NCBI GenBank assembly: GCA_964370065.1
Contig: CAYJGK010000002.1
Span: forward strand, 46,796-110,795
Reading direction: 5' to 3'
Source of the DNA: CAMQRS01 sp964370065
GTDB taxonomy: Bacteria; Bacillota_I; Bacilli_A; Erysipelotrichales; Erysipelotrichaceae
DNA length: 64,000 bases
Below the pieces are notes generated by a model. The model did no database searches and was not told the DNA's origin. It saw only the letters and a program-made list of their open reading frames with translations. Shown piece by piece: positions 17,277-27,300 of the stretch. The position numbers and the translations under genes are program-made. The number at the start of each line of letters is the position of its first letter. Position 1 is the first letter of the stretch.

Positions 17277-17338
17277 TAAGTGGCAATTTAAACAAAGATG
17301 GGCTATAATGATAGACGTCTTAATAAACGAGGAACAAT

Positions 17339-17644
17339 ATGGATACAAAATATATAAATAAGCGAAAATATGATTGCAGCCAAAGTATGATACAAGCCAA
17401 AGATGCCCTTTTTAAAGCGATGAGTTGTGAAGCAATTATTCAAGAATTAATGAAATATGATATTGTGTTAGAGTATAAACAATTGCAACAACAATTGGAA
17501 GGATATCCTTTTGATGAAGTATTAGAAGCATGGCATACACATTATGATGTACAATTAGATGCATTAGCTGAAAAGATGTATACTTTTGATGATGATGCCA
17601 TACATTATTTATTATTAAAAATAAAAGAAGAAAGTAAGGTGTAG
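17339..17644 (+). CDS. Conserved hypothetical protein, 101 aa
   Basis: I do not recognise this protein. It is a soluble, mostly helical polypeptide of 101 residues, with an acidic C-terminal half and several Tyr and His residues. No signal peptide or membrane segment is visible. A GAGGA site precedes the ATG, and TATAAT at 17304-17309 is a plausible -10. It ends 3 bp before the YgiQ-family gene, so the two are probably cotranscribed. Confidence 0.65.
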   Translation: MDTKYINKRKYDCSQSMIQAKDALFKAMSCEAIIQELMKYDIVLEYKQLQQQLEGYPFDEVLEAWHTHYDVQLDALAEKMYTFDDDAIHYLLLKIKEESKV

Positions 17645-17647
17645 ACA

Positions 17648-19513
17648 ATGAATGATTTTTTACCGATTAATAAAAAAGAAATGTTAGAAAGAGGTTGGCA
17701 ACAACCAGATTTTATTTATGTTTCTGGAGATGCTTATGTCGATCATCCATCATTTGGAGCAGCGATTATTACTCGTGTACTAGAAAGCCATGGTTATAAA
17801 GTGGTTGTGTTAGCGCAACCCAACTGGAAAAATAAAACTGATTTCATGCAATTTGGAAAGCCTAGATTTGGGTTTTTAGTGTCAAGCGGAAATATTGATA
17901 GTATGGTAAATCACTATTCTGTATCTAAGAAGCGCCGTAAAAAAGATAGTTATACACCTGGTGCAGAAATGGGAAAACGTCCAGATCGGGCAACGATTGT
18001 ATATTCACAAATGATACGGCAAGCGTACCCGGATGCAACCATCATTGTGGGGGGAATTGAAGCGAGTTTACGCCGCTTATCTCACTATGACTACTGGGAT
18101 GATAAAGTTAGGAAATCATTAATAATAGATGCTAATGCTGATTTGCTTTTATATGGTATGGGAGAAAATAGTGTCATCGAGATGGCAGAAGCTTTGGCTA
18201 GCGGAATGGATGTTAAAGATATTACATATTTGGATGGAACGGTGTTTAAAACAAAAGATTTATCACTTGCTTATGAACCACTTATGTTACCTAGTTATGA
18301 AGAAGTTGTGGCGAATAAAAAAGCATATGCTAAAAGTTTCCATATGCAATATTTAAACACCGATCACTATAATGCGAAAACATTAGTAGAATCTTATGAT
18401 GGTTGGTATGTTGTGCAAAATAAACCCAACCGCCCATTGACACAAAATGAATTTGATCGCGCATATGCGTTAAATTATACAAGAGAAGTACACCCTAGTT
18501 TTGAAGCGAAAGGGCATGTGCCAGCAATTGATGAAGTGAAGTTTTCTTTAATTAGTAATCGCGGATGTTATGGAGCGTGCAACTTTTGTGCGTTAACGTT
18601 CCACCAAGGAAGAATCATTCAAAGTAGAAGTCATGAAAGTATCGTAAGTGAAGCTAGGAAAATGATTTGGGACCCTGAATTTAAAGGCTATATACATGAT
18701 GTTGGGGGACCCACTGCAAACTTTAGAAAAACTTCTTGTGCCAAACAAGAAACAAAGGGTGTTTGTCAAACAAAACAATGTTTATGGCCTAAACCATGCA
18801 ATAACTTAAATGTAGAGCATAAAGATTATTTATCCTTATTAACTAAATTGCGGGCCTTACCAAATGTAAAAAAAGTATTTGTTCGTAGTGGAATTCGGTA
18901 TGATTATTTAATGTATGATCGTGATGAATCATTCTTCCATGAATTAGTGAAACATCATATTAGTGGGCAGTTAAAAGTGGCACCAGAGCACATCAGTGAT
19001 AAAGTACTAGATAAGATGGGAAAACCAGGACGTGGGTTATACCAAAAATTTGTTACCAAATATTATAAAATTAATGAAGAACATGGTAAAAATCAATACT
19101 TAGTACCGTATTTGATGTCTTCCCATCCAGGAAGTGATTTACAAGCAGCTATTGAACTAGCTGAATATTTACGTGATATTAAACACCAACCAGAACAGGT
19201 GCAAGATTTCTATCCAACACCTGGTACATTAAGTACGGCTATGTATTACACAGAAATGGATCCTCGTGATTATACAAAAGTATATGTACCAAAGACGGCA
19301 GAAGAAAAAGCGATGCAACGTGCATTAATGCAATATCGCAATCCTAAATATTATCCGATTGTACATGCCGCATTAGTGAAAGCAAATCGTAAGGATTTAA
19401 TTGGACACGATGTTAAATGTTTAATCCGTCCAAAACACAATCCTCATTCAAACTATCGTCCGTATCAAAAATATAATGCAAAACCTAATAAATATACAAA
19501 AAAAGCGAAATAA
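17648..19513 (+). CDS. YgiQ-family radical SAM protein
   Basis: A 621-residue radical SAM enzyme of unknown substrate. It has an N-terminal B12-binding-like region, the 4Fe-4S SAM motif CYGACNFCAL (CxxxCxxC) near residue 310, and the family-typical GGIEASLRR, VGGPTANFR, PEHISDKVL and FYPTPGT. The last 30 residues are a basic, Asn/Lys/Tyr-rich tail that may bind nucleic acid (inference). Length and motifs match the UPF0313 family. Confidence 0.92.
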   Translation: MNDFLPINKKEMLERGWQQPDFIYVSGDAYVDHPSFGAAIITRVLESHGYKVVVLAQPNWKNKTDFMQFGKPRFGFLVSSGNIDSMVNHYSVSKKRRKKDSYTPGAEMGKRPDRATIVYSQMIRQAYPDATIIVGGIEASLRRLSHYDYWDDKVRKSLIIDANADLLLYGMGENSVIEMAEALASGMDVKDITYLDGTVFKTKDLSLAYEPLMLPSYEEVVANKKAYAKSFHMQYLNTDHYNAKTLVESYDGWYVVQNKPNRPLTQNEFDRAYALNYTREVHPSFEAKGHVPAIDEVKFSLISNRGCYGACNFCALTFHQGRIIQSRSHESIVSEARKMIWDPEFKGYIHDVGGPTANFRKTSCAKQETKGVCQTKQCLWPKPCNNLNVEHKDYLSLLTKLRALPNVKKVFVRSGIRYDYLMYDRDESFFHELVKHHISGQLKVAPEHISDKVLDKMGKPGRGLYQKFVTKYYKINEEHGKNQYLVPYLMSSHPGSDLQAAIELAEYLRDIKHQPEQVQDFYPTPGTLSTAMYYTEMDPRDYTKVYVPKTAEEKAMQRALMQYRNPKYYPIVHAALVKANRKDLIGHDVKCLIRPKHNPHSNYRPYQKYNAKPNKYTKKAK

Positions 19514-19531
19514 TAATTCGCTTTTTTTAAC
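19501..19531. terminator. Bidirectional terminator between ygiQ-like gene and proA
   Basis: Stem AAAAGCGAA/TTCGCTTTT (19501-19509 and 19517-19525) with A and T tracts on either side. It serves both convergent genes. Confidence 0.85.
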
Positions 19532-20765
19532 GTATTGTACCATCTCCTTCAATGATGTATTTATAACTAGTTAATGCCTTTAAACCCATAGGTCCTCGAG
19601 CGTGGATTTTTTGGGTAGAGATGCCTATTTCGGCACCAAACCCAAATTCATTTCCATCGGAGAAACGGGATGAAGCATTAATATATACACATGCACTATC
19701 GACTAATGTAGCAAATGTTTGGCACGTGTTAGCATCTTCACTAACGATGACATCACTATGTTTAGTGTGGAATGTATGAATGTGTGAAATCGCTTCTTGT
19801 ACGCTAGTCACCCCTTTGACGCTAATTTCATAATCTAAGTATTCACATGCGTAATCTAAGTCATCTGCTAATAATAAACTAGGCTCTATTTTTACACAAT
19901 TTTCACAAGCGTGGATGACGACATTGTGTGCACGCAAAGCTTCTACTAATAGGGGTAAGAAAGTGGGTAAAATGTTTTGGTGTATTAATACACTTTCACA
20001 TGCATTACATACACTCACACGCTGTGTTTTTGCGTTCACAATAATTTGAAGAGCTTTTGTGAAATCAGCGTATTCATCTACATATACATGACAATTTCCG
20101 CTACCTGTTTCAATAATTGGGACACTTGCAAATTTAACGCAGTGTTTGATTAAGTTAGCACTTCCTCTAGGGATTAATAAGTCTAAGAATTCATTACACT
20201 GCATAAAAGCAATAGCTGTTTCTCTTGAAGTATCTTCTAGTAATTGAATAGTATGAATATCCATATCCACACTAGCTAATGCATCTTGCATGAGTTGAAC
20301 AAGAACTTTATTTGTTTGTATTGTATCTTTACTACCTCTTAAGAAACAGGCGTTTCCACTTTTTAAACATAGACAGGCGGCATCAACACTTACATTAGGT
20401 CTGGCTTCGTAAATAATTCCTATGACTCCAATTGGCACACTGACTTTTTTAAAGTGCAATTTTTGATTACTCCATTCTTCTAATACTTGTTGGGAAGGAT
20501 CTTCTAATTGAATGACTTGCATGATACCATCAATCATATCATCAATGCGCAGGTCATCTAAAGTCAAACGATCAATGAAAGATGTAGTTTTTTTATTAAT
20601 GATAGCTTGCTTAATATCTTTTGCATTGGCATCCATAATGGCTTGGCGATGCGTATCTAATTGTTTAGTCATTTCCAGTAAAGCCATATTTTTTAAGGCA
20701 GTAGACGCACTCACTAATGCATAAGATGCTTGCTTAGAAAGTTTAGCTTTTTTATATAGTTCCAT
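19527..20765 (-). CDS. proA: Gamma-glutamyl phosphate reductase
   Basis: Second step of proline synthesis: reduces gamma-glutamyl phosphate to glutamate semialdehyde. The 412-residue protein has typical ProA features: IGVIGIIYEARPNVSVDAA near residue 115, the nucleotide-binding PRGSANLI, the catalytic cysteine region with QRVSVCNACES, and DGNEFGFGAEIGISTQ near the C-terminus. Its ribosome binding site AAGGAG lies inside the last codons of proB, and the genes are separated by one base, so translation is coupled. Confidence 0.96.
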   Translation of the reverse strand: MELYKKAKLSKQASYALVSASTALKNMALLEMTKQLDTHRQAIMDANAKDIKQAIINKKTTSFIDRLTLDDLRIDDMIDGIMQVIQLEDPSQQVLEEWSNQKLHFKKVSVPIGVIGIIYEARPNVSVDAACLCLKSGNACFLRGSKDTIQTNKVLVQLMQDALASVDMDIHTIQLLEDTSRETAIAFMQCNEFLDLLIPRGSANLIKHCVKFASVPIIETGSGNCHVYVDEYADFTKALQIIVNAKTQRVSVCNACESVLIHQNILPTFLPLLVEALRAHNVVIHACENCVKIEPSLLLADDLDYACEYLDYEISVKGVTSVQEAISHIHTFHTKHSDVIVSEDANTCQTFATLVDSACVYINASSRFSDGNEFGFGAEIGISTQKIHARGPMGLKALTSYKYIIEGDGTIR

Positions 20766-20766
20766 A

Positions 20767-21540
20767 TTATGATTCTCCTTTAAATAATGTACAACGAGCA
20801 GTTCCTTCTACGATATCGTATAAAATACGCATATCTGCTCCGTTAGCAATAATCATATCACATCCAGCCTGAGTTGCTATTTTAGCGGCTTGAATTTTAG
20901 TACTCATTCCTCCTGTGCCAACACTGGATATACTATCGCCTGCCATTTGCTGGATAGTCGCATCAATTTTATCTACATAAGGAATAAAAGTGGCATCTTC
21001 ATACAAATTAGGGTTTTTATCATATAATCCATCAATATCGGATAATAAGATTAATAAATCAGCTTTAATTAATTGTGCCGTATAGGCTCCCAATGTATCA
21101 TTATCCCCATAAATAATTTCATCGGTTGCCACACTATCATTTTCATTAATAATCGGAATACTGCGATAAGATAGTAATGTATGAATTGTGTTTATTGCAT
21201 TTTCACGTAAAACATCATCCATTATGACTCTTTTTGTTAATAACATTTGTGCGACTACCTTTGCATACTGTGAGAAAAATTTATCATAAATATACATTAA
21301 TTCACATTGCCCAATTGCGGCAATCGCTTGTTTTTCAGGTAGACTTGTTACTCGATCTTGTAATTGCATTTTCCCTCTACCCGCAGCAATGGCACCACTA
21401 CTCACTAATACAATAGAATGCCCTGCATTACTTAAATCACTCAATACTTGTGCAACGGATTCCATTTTTCTTAAATTTAATAATCCATTAGGATGAGTAA
21501 TACTACTGCTACCAATCTTCACAACTATGGTTTTTTTCAT
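20767..21540 (-). CDS. proB: Glutamate 5-kinase without PUA domain
   Basis: First step of proline synthesis: phosphorylates glutamate. The 257-residue protein consists of the amino acid kinase domain only (VVKIGSSSITHP, LVSSGAIAAGRGKM, NENDSVATDEI, LLSDIDGLYDKNP, GTGGMSTKIQAA). The C-terminal PUA domain of E. coli ProB is absent, as in some other bacteria. AGGAGG precedes the ATG. It is first in a two-gene operon with proA. Confidence 0.95.
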   Translation of the reverse strand: MKKTIVVKIGSSSITHPNGLLNLRKMESVAQVLSDLSNAGHSIVLVSSGAIAAGRGKMQLQDRVTSLPEKQAIAAIGQCELMYIYDKFFSQYAKVVAQMLLTKRVIMDDVLRENAINTIHTLLSYRSIPIINENDSVATDEIIYGDNDTLGAYTAQLIKADLLILLSDIDGLYDKNPNLYEDATFIPYVDKIDATIQQMAGDSISSVGTGGMSTKIQAAKIATQAGCDMIIANGADMRILYDIVEGTARCTLFKGES

Positions 21541-21569
21541 GCTCTATCCTCCTACTATGTATTTTAATA

Positions 21570-21598
21570 ATTATACATGATGCGTGTATAGATTACAA
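21570..21598 (-). promoter_or_regulatory. Promoter of proBA
   Basis: On the minus strand, TTGTAA (21593-21598), 17-bp spacer, TATAAT (21570-21575), about 30 bp upstream of the proB start. Confidence 0.6.
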
Positions 21599-21784
21599 AT
21601 TGCGCCATCAAGCATTAGAAATTGTTATATTGAATGGATATAGAAAGCGCATCTATGTATAGAAATGCAATCCATTTATTAATGATTATCTAAAATACTA
21701 TTTGAACTAAAGCCGTATTTATTATGGAACAATCAATACGCAAGACATGCTACTTTATTCTAATGTGTCTTTCTATTTTTTTAC
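21599..21784. other. Intergenic region between divergent proB and the DUF1461 gene
   Basis: The whole proB-DUF1461 gap is 299 bp (21541-21839); apart from the promoters at its two ends it holds no coding signal. One weak feature is a possible long stem near 21633-21679: AATGGAT pairs with ATCCATT, with a nested ATAGA/TCTAT inside. I see no conserved riboswitch or T-box. Confidence 0.4.
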
Positions 21785-21813
21785 TTGTTGCACAATACAC
21801 CTTGTATTATAAT
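21785..21813 (+). promoter_or_regulatory. Promoter of the DUF1461 membrane protein gene
   Basis: A consensus -10, TATAAT (21808-21813), with a weak TTGTTG (21785-21790) 17 bp upstream. Confidence 0.45.
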
Positions 21814-21839
21814 AGGGACAGATTTAAAAGAGGTGGATT

Positions 21840-22547
21840 ATGAATTTTAAAATGAAAGTATGGTTTGCATCGCTAGCTAGTATTTTATTTATTATATGCG
21901 TGCTTATTACGGTAGTGGATTTAACTGCTTTGCAGCCCCGATTTTATGAAAATGAATTTAAGTTATTAAATACTGCTGAAAAACTAAATATGAATGAAGA
22001 AGATGTACAACACTCAATAGAAGCTTTGTTAGATTATACGAAAGGCGAACGAGATAGTTTAGTTATCTACTTTCCAGTCAATGAGGAAATGAGAGAGATT
22101 TATACAAAGGATGAAATATTGCATATGGACGATGTGAAAACGTTGTATACAAATGCAATTTTAGTAAGAAATGCATGTTTAGTTTCATTATTAATTTTAC
22201 TAATCCTATTATGGGTGGATGAAAAGAAAGAATTTTTAGAAGTATGCACCTATTCATTTATTAATGTATTTGTCGGTTTTCTATTTGCATTAATAGGATT
22301 AATCATTTATGCAAGTGCTGATTTTACTGCGTTTTGGAACCAATTTCATCATATTTTCTTTACAAATGATTTATGGTTATTAGATCCAAGAACAAGTTTA
22401 ATGATTCAAATGTTAGAAGAAAAAGTGTTTTTTGATCTAGTTATTTTAATTATAATCATTTTTACAAGTATCATGCTAACCATCTTTGGGGGCAGCCTAC
22501 TATACAAAAAAAGATTAAGTAAGATGATATCATTGGAGAAAAAGTAA
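21840..22547 (+). CDS. DUF1461 (TIGR01906) integral membrane protein
   Basis: A 235-residue membrane protein. TM1 spans about residues 6-28; then comes an external loop with the family markers PRFYENEF, LLDYTKGE and the DEILHMDDVK stretch; three further hydrophobic segments follow (about 103-122, 133-157, 200-225). The family is widespread in Firmicutes and has no established function. A GAGGTGG site precedes the ATG. It lies upstream of ilvE, which has its own promoter. Confidence 0.82.
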   Translation: MNFKMKVWFASLASILFIICVLITVVDLTALQPRFYENEFKLLNTAEKLNMNEEDVQHSIEALLDYTKGERDSLVIYFPVNEEMREIYTKDEILHMDDVKTLYTNAILVRNACLVSLLILLILLWVDEKKEFLEVCTYSFINVFVGFLFALIGLIIYASADFTAFWNQFHHIFFTNDLWLLDPRTSLMIQMLEEKVFFDLVILIIIIFTSIMLTIFGGSLLYKKRLSKMISLEKK

Positions 22548-22550
22548 TTA

Positions 22551-22579
22551 TTGCATTTTATCGTAAAAAAGAGTATATT
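22551..22579 (+). promoter_or_regulatory. Promoter of ilvE-maf
   Basis: TTGCAT (22551-22556), 17-bp spacer, TATATT (22574-22579), about 24 bp before the ilvE ATG. Confidence 0.55.
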
Positions 22580-22602
22580 TATTTAAAATAAGGGAGAAAC
22601 AA

Positions 22603-23667
22603 ATGGAAATCAAAATTACACAAGCAACACAACTAAAAGAAAAGCCAAATCAAAATAACCTAGGCTTTGGAAACTATTTTACAGATCATATGTTTACTAT
22701 GGATTATGTAGAAGGAAAAGGGTGGCACAATGCGCAAATCGTACCATATGGACCGATTGCAATGGATCCGTCAAGTATGGTATTGCATTATGCACAAGAA
22801 ACATTTGAAGGGTTAAAAGCATATCGTAAAGGCGATGATATCTTATTATTTAGACCGGAGATGAATGGACAGCGTTTAAGAAAATCTAACGAGCGTTTAT
22901 GCATGGCGCAAATAAGTGAAGAATTATTTGTGGAGGCAGTCGAATCCATTGTTGCAAAGGAACAAGACTGGGTGCCTAGTGCGCCTGGCACATCACTATA
23001 TATTCGTCCATTTTGCTTCGCTATGGAAACAGGTGTAGGAGTGCATCCAGCCAATGCCTATAAATTTATCATAATTTGCTCTCCAGTAGGTGCATACTAT
23101 CCAGAAGGTGTCAATCCAGTTAAAATATTTGTGGAAGATGAATATGTACGTGCTGTAGTAGGGGGAACAGGTTTTGCGAAATGTGGGGGAAACTATGCAG
23201 CTAGTTTAGCAGCACAACAAAAAGCAAACGCATTAGGCTATTCCCAAGTATTATGGTTGGATGGTGTACACCGTAAATATGTTGAAGAAGTAGGAACGAT
23301 GAATGCTATGTTTGTCATTGATAATGAAATCGTTACTGCACCTTTAGAAGGGAGTGTATTACCAGGTGTCACAAGAGACTCTTGTTTAACCATCTTAAAA
23401 GATTGGGGTTATACAATAAAAGAAATGCACTTAGATATTAATGATTTAATGGAATATGCTCAAAATGGACGCTTGCGTGAAGCGTTTGGTACAGGGACCG
23501 CAGCTGTTATTTCACCGATTGGAGAATTAAACTATAAAGGAAACATACAAGTCATTAATGGTTTTGAAATAGGTCATTTAACACAACGATTATATGATGA
23601 ATTAACAGGTATTCAATGGGGATTAATAGAAGATACAAGAAATTGGTGTCAAATTGTTAAAAAATAG
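22603..23667 (+). CDS. ilvE: Branched-chain amino acid aminotransferase
   Basis: PLP enzyme of fold type IV exchanging amino groups between leucine, isoleucine or valine and 2-oxoglutarate. The 354-residue protein has the long-form BCAT pattern: FEGLKAYR near residue 68, SLYIRPF, VVGGTGFAKCGGNYAAS, the catalytic lysine in HRKYVEEVGTMN, GSVLPGVTRDS, and FGTGTAAVISPIG. GGGAGA precedes the ATG. No other ilv gene is nearby, so it may serve amino acid fermentation as well as synthesis. Confidence 0.95.
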   Translation: MEIKITQATQLKEKPNQNNLGFGNYFTDHMFTMDYVEGKGWHNAQIVPYGPIAMDPSSMVLHYAQETFEGLKAYRKGDDILLFRPEMNGQRLRKSNERLCMAQISEELFVEAVESIVAKEQDWVPSAPGTSLYIRPFCFAMETGVGVHPANAYKFIIICSPVGAYYPEGVNPVKIFVEDEYVRAVVGGTGFAKCGGNYAASLAAQQKANALGYSQVLWLDGVHRKYVEEVGTMNAMFVIDNEIVTAPLEGSVLPGVTRDSCLTILKDWGYTIKEMHLDINDLMEYAQNGRLREAFGTGTAAVISPIGELNYKGNIQVINGFEIGHLTQRLYDELTGIQWGLIEDTRNWCQIVKK

Positions 23668-23668
23668 T

Positions 23669-24229
23669 ATGTCTTCTATTATTTTAGCAAGTGCTTCACC
23701 ACGTCGTAAACGATTGCTACAACAAGCGAATATTCCCTGTTTATGCGATGCTGTTGCTACAAGTGAATACTTTGATCCCCGCCTACCTTTACATGAGGCT
23801 TTACAACAAGTGGCCTTACAAAAGGCAAAGGCGGTGCAACACAAACATCTTGAGGCTATTATAGTTGGTGCAGATACCATTGTTGTGATGGATAATCAGG
23901 TACTACAAAAACCTAAAGATGCATCAGAAGCCAAGCGAATGTTGGAAAAATTATCTGGAAAAACCCACTTTGTGTATACAGCAGTGGCACTAATAAAAGG
24001 AGAACAAGTCCAAACATTTTATGAAAAAAGTGAAGTTACTTTTTATGAATTAGAAACATCATTAATAGATGAATACATTGCAAGTGGTAGTTGCTTCGAT
24101 AAAGCGGGAGCATATGGGATACAAGATTTAGGATGCCTTTTTGTACAATCAATTGTAGGCGATTACAATAATATTGTAGGATTACCTGTTGCAAAATTAT
24201 ATAGAACACTAAAAACAATGATTTGGTAA
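23669..24229 (+). CDS. maf: Maf-family nucleotide pyrophosphatase
   Basis: Hydrolyses non-canonical or modified nucleoside triphosphates to monophosphates, and is linked to septum control in B. subtilis. The protein of 186 residues begins SSIILASASPRRKRLL, the family signature, and contains VGADTIVVMDNQVLQKP and GSCFDKAGAYGIQDLG. I choose the ATG at 23669, one base after the ilvE stop; an upstream TTG at 23654 would overlap ilvE. No clear ribosome binding site is seen, so translation probably depends on coupling to ilvE. Confidence 0.9.
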   Translation: MSSIILASASPRRKRLLQQANIPCLCDAVATSEYFDPRLPLHEALQQVALQKAKAVQHKHLEAIIVGADTIVVMDNQVLQKPKDASEAKRMLEKLSGKTHFVYTAVALIKGEQVQTFYEKSEVTFYELETSLIDEYIASGSCFDKAGAYGIQDLGCLFVQSIVGDYNNIVGLPVAKLYRTLKTMIW

Positions 24230-24320
24230 GCAAATTATTGTTTTTTTTTAGTATGAAACCCTTTTCTTTAAAAAAAATTAAAGGTATAATGGTAACAGTA
24301 CAATAAGGAGGAGTTTTTTG

Positions 24321-27300
24321 ATGGAAAAAAAATTCATGTCAATGGATGGAAACACGGCTGCTGCACACTGTGCTTATGCACTATCTGAAGTAGCTGGAAT
24401 CTATCCTATTACACCATCATCACCGATGGCAGAATCGGTAGATGCTTGGGCAACACAAGGACGTGAAAACGTATTTGGACAAAGAGTAAAAGTAAGTGAA
24501 CTGCAATCTGAAGGTGGAGCAAGTGGAGCAGTACATGGGGCTTTACAAGGGGGAACGTTAGCGACAACGTTCACAGCGTCGCAAGGGTTATTATTAATGA
24601 TCCCAAACATTTATAAAATGAGTGGAGAATTACTACCTGGAGTTATCCATGTAGCTGCACGTGCGTTAGCAAGTCGTGCTTTAAATATCTTTGGAGATCA
24701 TGAAGATGTATATGCATGTCGTCAAACAGGGGCGTGTATGATTGCATCGCATTCTGTACAAGAAAGTATGGATTTATCAGGAGTTGCACATTTAGCTGCC
24801 ATTAAAGGGAGTGTGCCATTTATTCACTTCTTTGATGGATTTAGAACATCACATGAAGTACAAAAAGTAGAAGTGATGGATTATGATTTCTTACGTTCAT
24901 TATTAGATAAAGAAGCGTTAGAAAAATTTAGAGCGAATGCTTTAAATCCACACACTAACCCAGTGACTCGTGGGGGTGCTGAAAATGATGATATTTTCTT
25001 CCAAGGAAGAGAAGCACAAAACGAACACTATAATGCAATACCGGATATGGTTGCGGATTATATGGAAAAAGTGAGTGCACATACAGGTAGAGAGTATGCA
25101 CCATTTACATACTATGGAGCAGAAGATGCACAACGTGTTATTATTGCGATGGGGTCGGTAACGGAAACGGCTAAAGAAGCAATTGATACATTGAATGCAC
25201 AAGGTGAAAAAGTAGGGATGATTAAAGTTCATTTATACCGTCCTTTCTCAACTAAATACTTAACAAAAGTGTTACCAGCATCAGTTAAGAAAATTGCAGT
25301 ATTAGATCGTACAAAAGAAATGGGAGCTAGAGAGCCATTATACTTAGATGTATTACATGCTTTAAAATCATATGATGTAAGTATTGTTGGTGGTCGTTAT
25401 GGAATGGGAAGTAAAGATACTACGCCTGCTCAAATTAAAGCGGTTTATACTATGTTAGCACAAGACGTGTTAAAAGAAGAATTTACAATTGGTATTCATG
25501 ATGATGTGACACATTTATCACTTGAGATCGATACCGATTTTGAAGTCGTAAAAGATTATACTTCATGTTTATTCTGGGGGCTTGGTTCAGATGGTACAGT
25601 GTCTGCAAATAAAAACTCAATTAAAATTATTGGAGATAACACGGATCAATATGTACAAGCTTACTTTGCTTATGATTCTAAAAAAGCAGGTGGGGTAACA
25701 AGAAGTAATTTACGTTTTGGGAAAAGTCCAATCCGTAGTACGTACTATGTAAATAGTGCAGAATTTATCTCTTGTTCACTAGATGCTTATATGTTTAAAT
25801 ATGATTTATTAAAATCACTAAAAAATGGTGGAACATTCTTATTGAATACAACATTTAGTGCAGAAGAAATCGTAAAACAAATGCCGAATCGTATGAAAGT
25901 ACAATTAGCAAAACGCAATGCGAAGTTCTATATTATTGATGCGACTGCGATTGCAGATGAAATTGGAATGGGAAGAAGAACAAATACAATTTTACAAAGT
26001 GCATTCTTTGCTTTAAATGAGCAAATTATGGATTATACTACTGCTGTTGAATTAATGAAAAAAGCGGCTAAAAAATCATACGCTAAAAAAGGTGATGATA
26101 TTGTAGAATTAAACTATAAGGCAATTGATGCAGGAAAAGCGGGATTAGTAGAAGTAACAGTGGATCCAACTTGGGTGGAATTACCATTTACGGCAACGCA
26201 TGCTAAAACAGGGGATGAATACTTTGATAACCATGTTGCAGTCATTAACCGTTTAGAAGGTAATGATATGCCAGTTAGTGCATTCACTAAATATGATTTA
26301 TTAGATGGATCATTAAGAAACAATGTTTCTTACCAAGAAAAACGTACGATTGCTACGCAAGTACCAACTTGGCATGCAGATTCATGTATTCAATGTGGAT
26401 TCTGTTCTTATGTTTGTCCTCATGGGACAATTCGTCCGTTCATGTTAAATGAAGAGGAAGTAAACCAGGCACCAATGGAATTTCATACATTAAAAGCGAT
26501 GGGTAAAGGATGTGAAGACTTTGCTTACCGCATCCAAGTATCACCAGATAACTGTGTAGGATGTGGATTATGTGTAGTGGAATGTCCTGGTAAGGCAGGG
26601 AATAAAGCATTAGAAATGGTAGATATCAAAACAGAATTAGATCAAGTACCATTAGCAGATTATTTATATAAACAAACAAAACCTAAATTAGGATTCCATA
26701 GTGTTAACTTAGTAAAAGAGTCTCAATTCATGACGCCATACTTTGAAGTAAGTGGGGCTTGTCCAGGATGTGGGGAAACACCTTACTATAAATTAGTTTC
26801 ACAACTATATGGAAAAGATATGCTGGTTGCAAATGCAACAGGATGTTCTATGATTTACTCAAGTAGTACCCCATCGACTCCATTCGTTAACGATGAAAAT
26901 GGAGAAGGAGTAGCTTGGGCTAACTCACTATTTGAAGATAATGCTGAATATGGATACGGTATGGCATTAGCACAAACATTTAAAGAAGGAACAATTTTAG
27001 ATATCATGGAAAAAAACATGAATGATTGTGAACCGGCTTTATTAGCAGTGTGTGAAAAATATATTAGTGTTGTTGGAAACCGTGAAGAACAAAGAGCATT
27101 AAAAGAAGAATTAATTTCATTAGTGAAAGATAGTAGCAATGAAGCCATCAAAGAATTATTAAAATATGAAAGAGACTTAGTGTCGAAATCAGTATGGATT
27201 GTTGGTGGAGATGGATGGGCATATGACATCGGTTACGGTGGATTAGACCATGTATTAGCTAATGAATTAAATGTTAATGTACTAGTATTAGATACAGAGG

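Noticed and set aside
17339..17644. YlbF/YmcA-family assignment for the 101-aa protein
   Set aside because: Size and helix content are similar, but I could not see convincing conserved residues.
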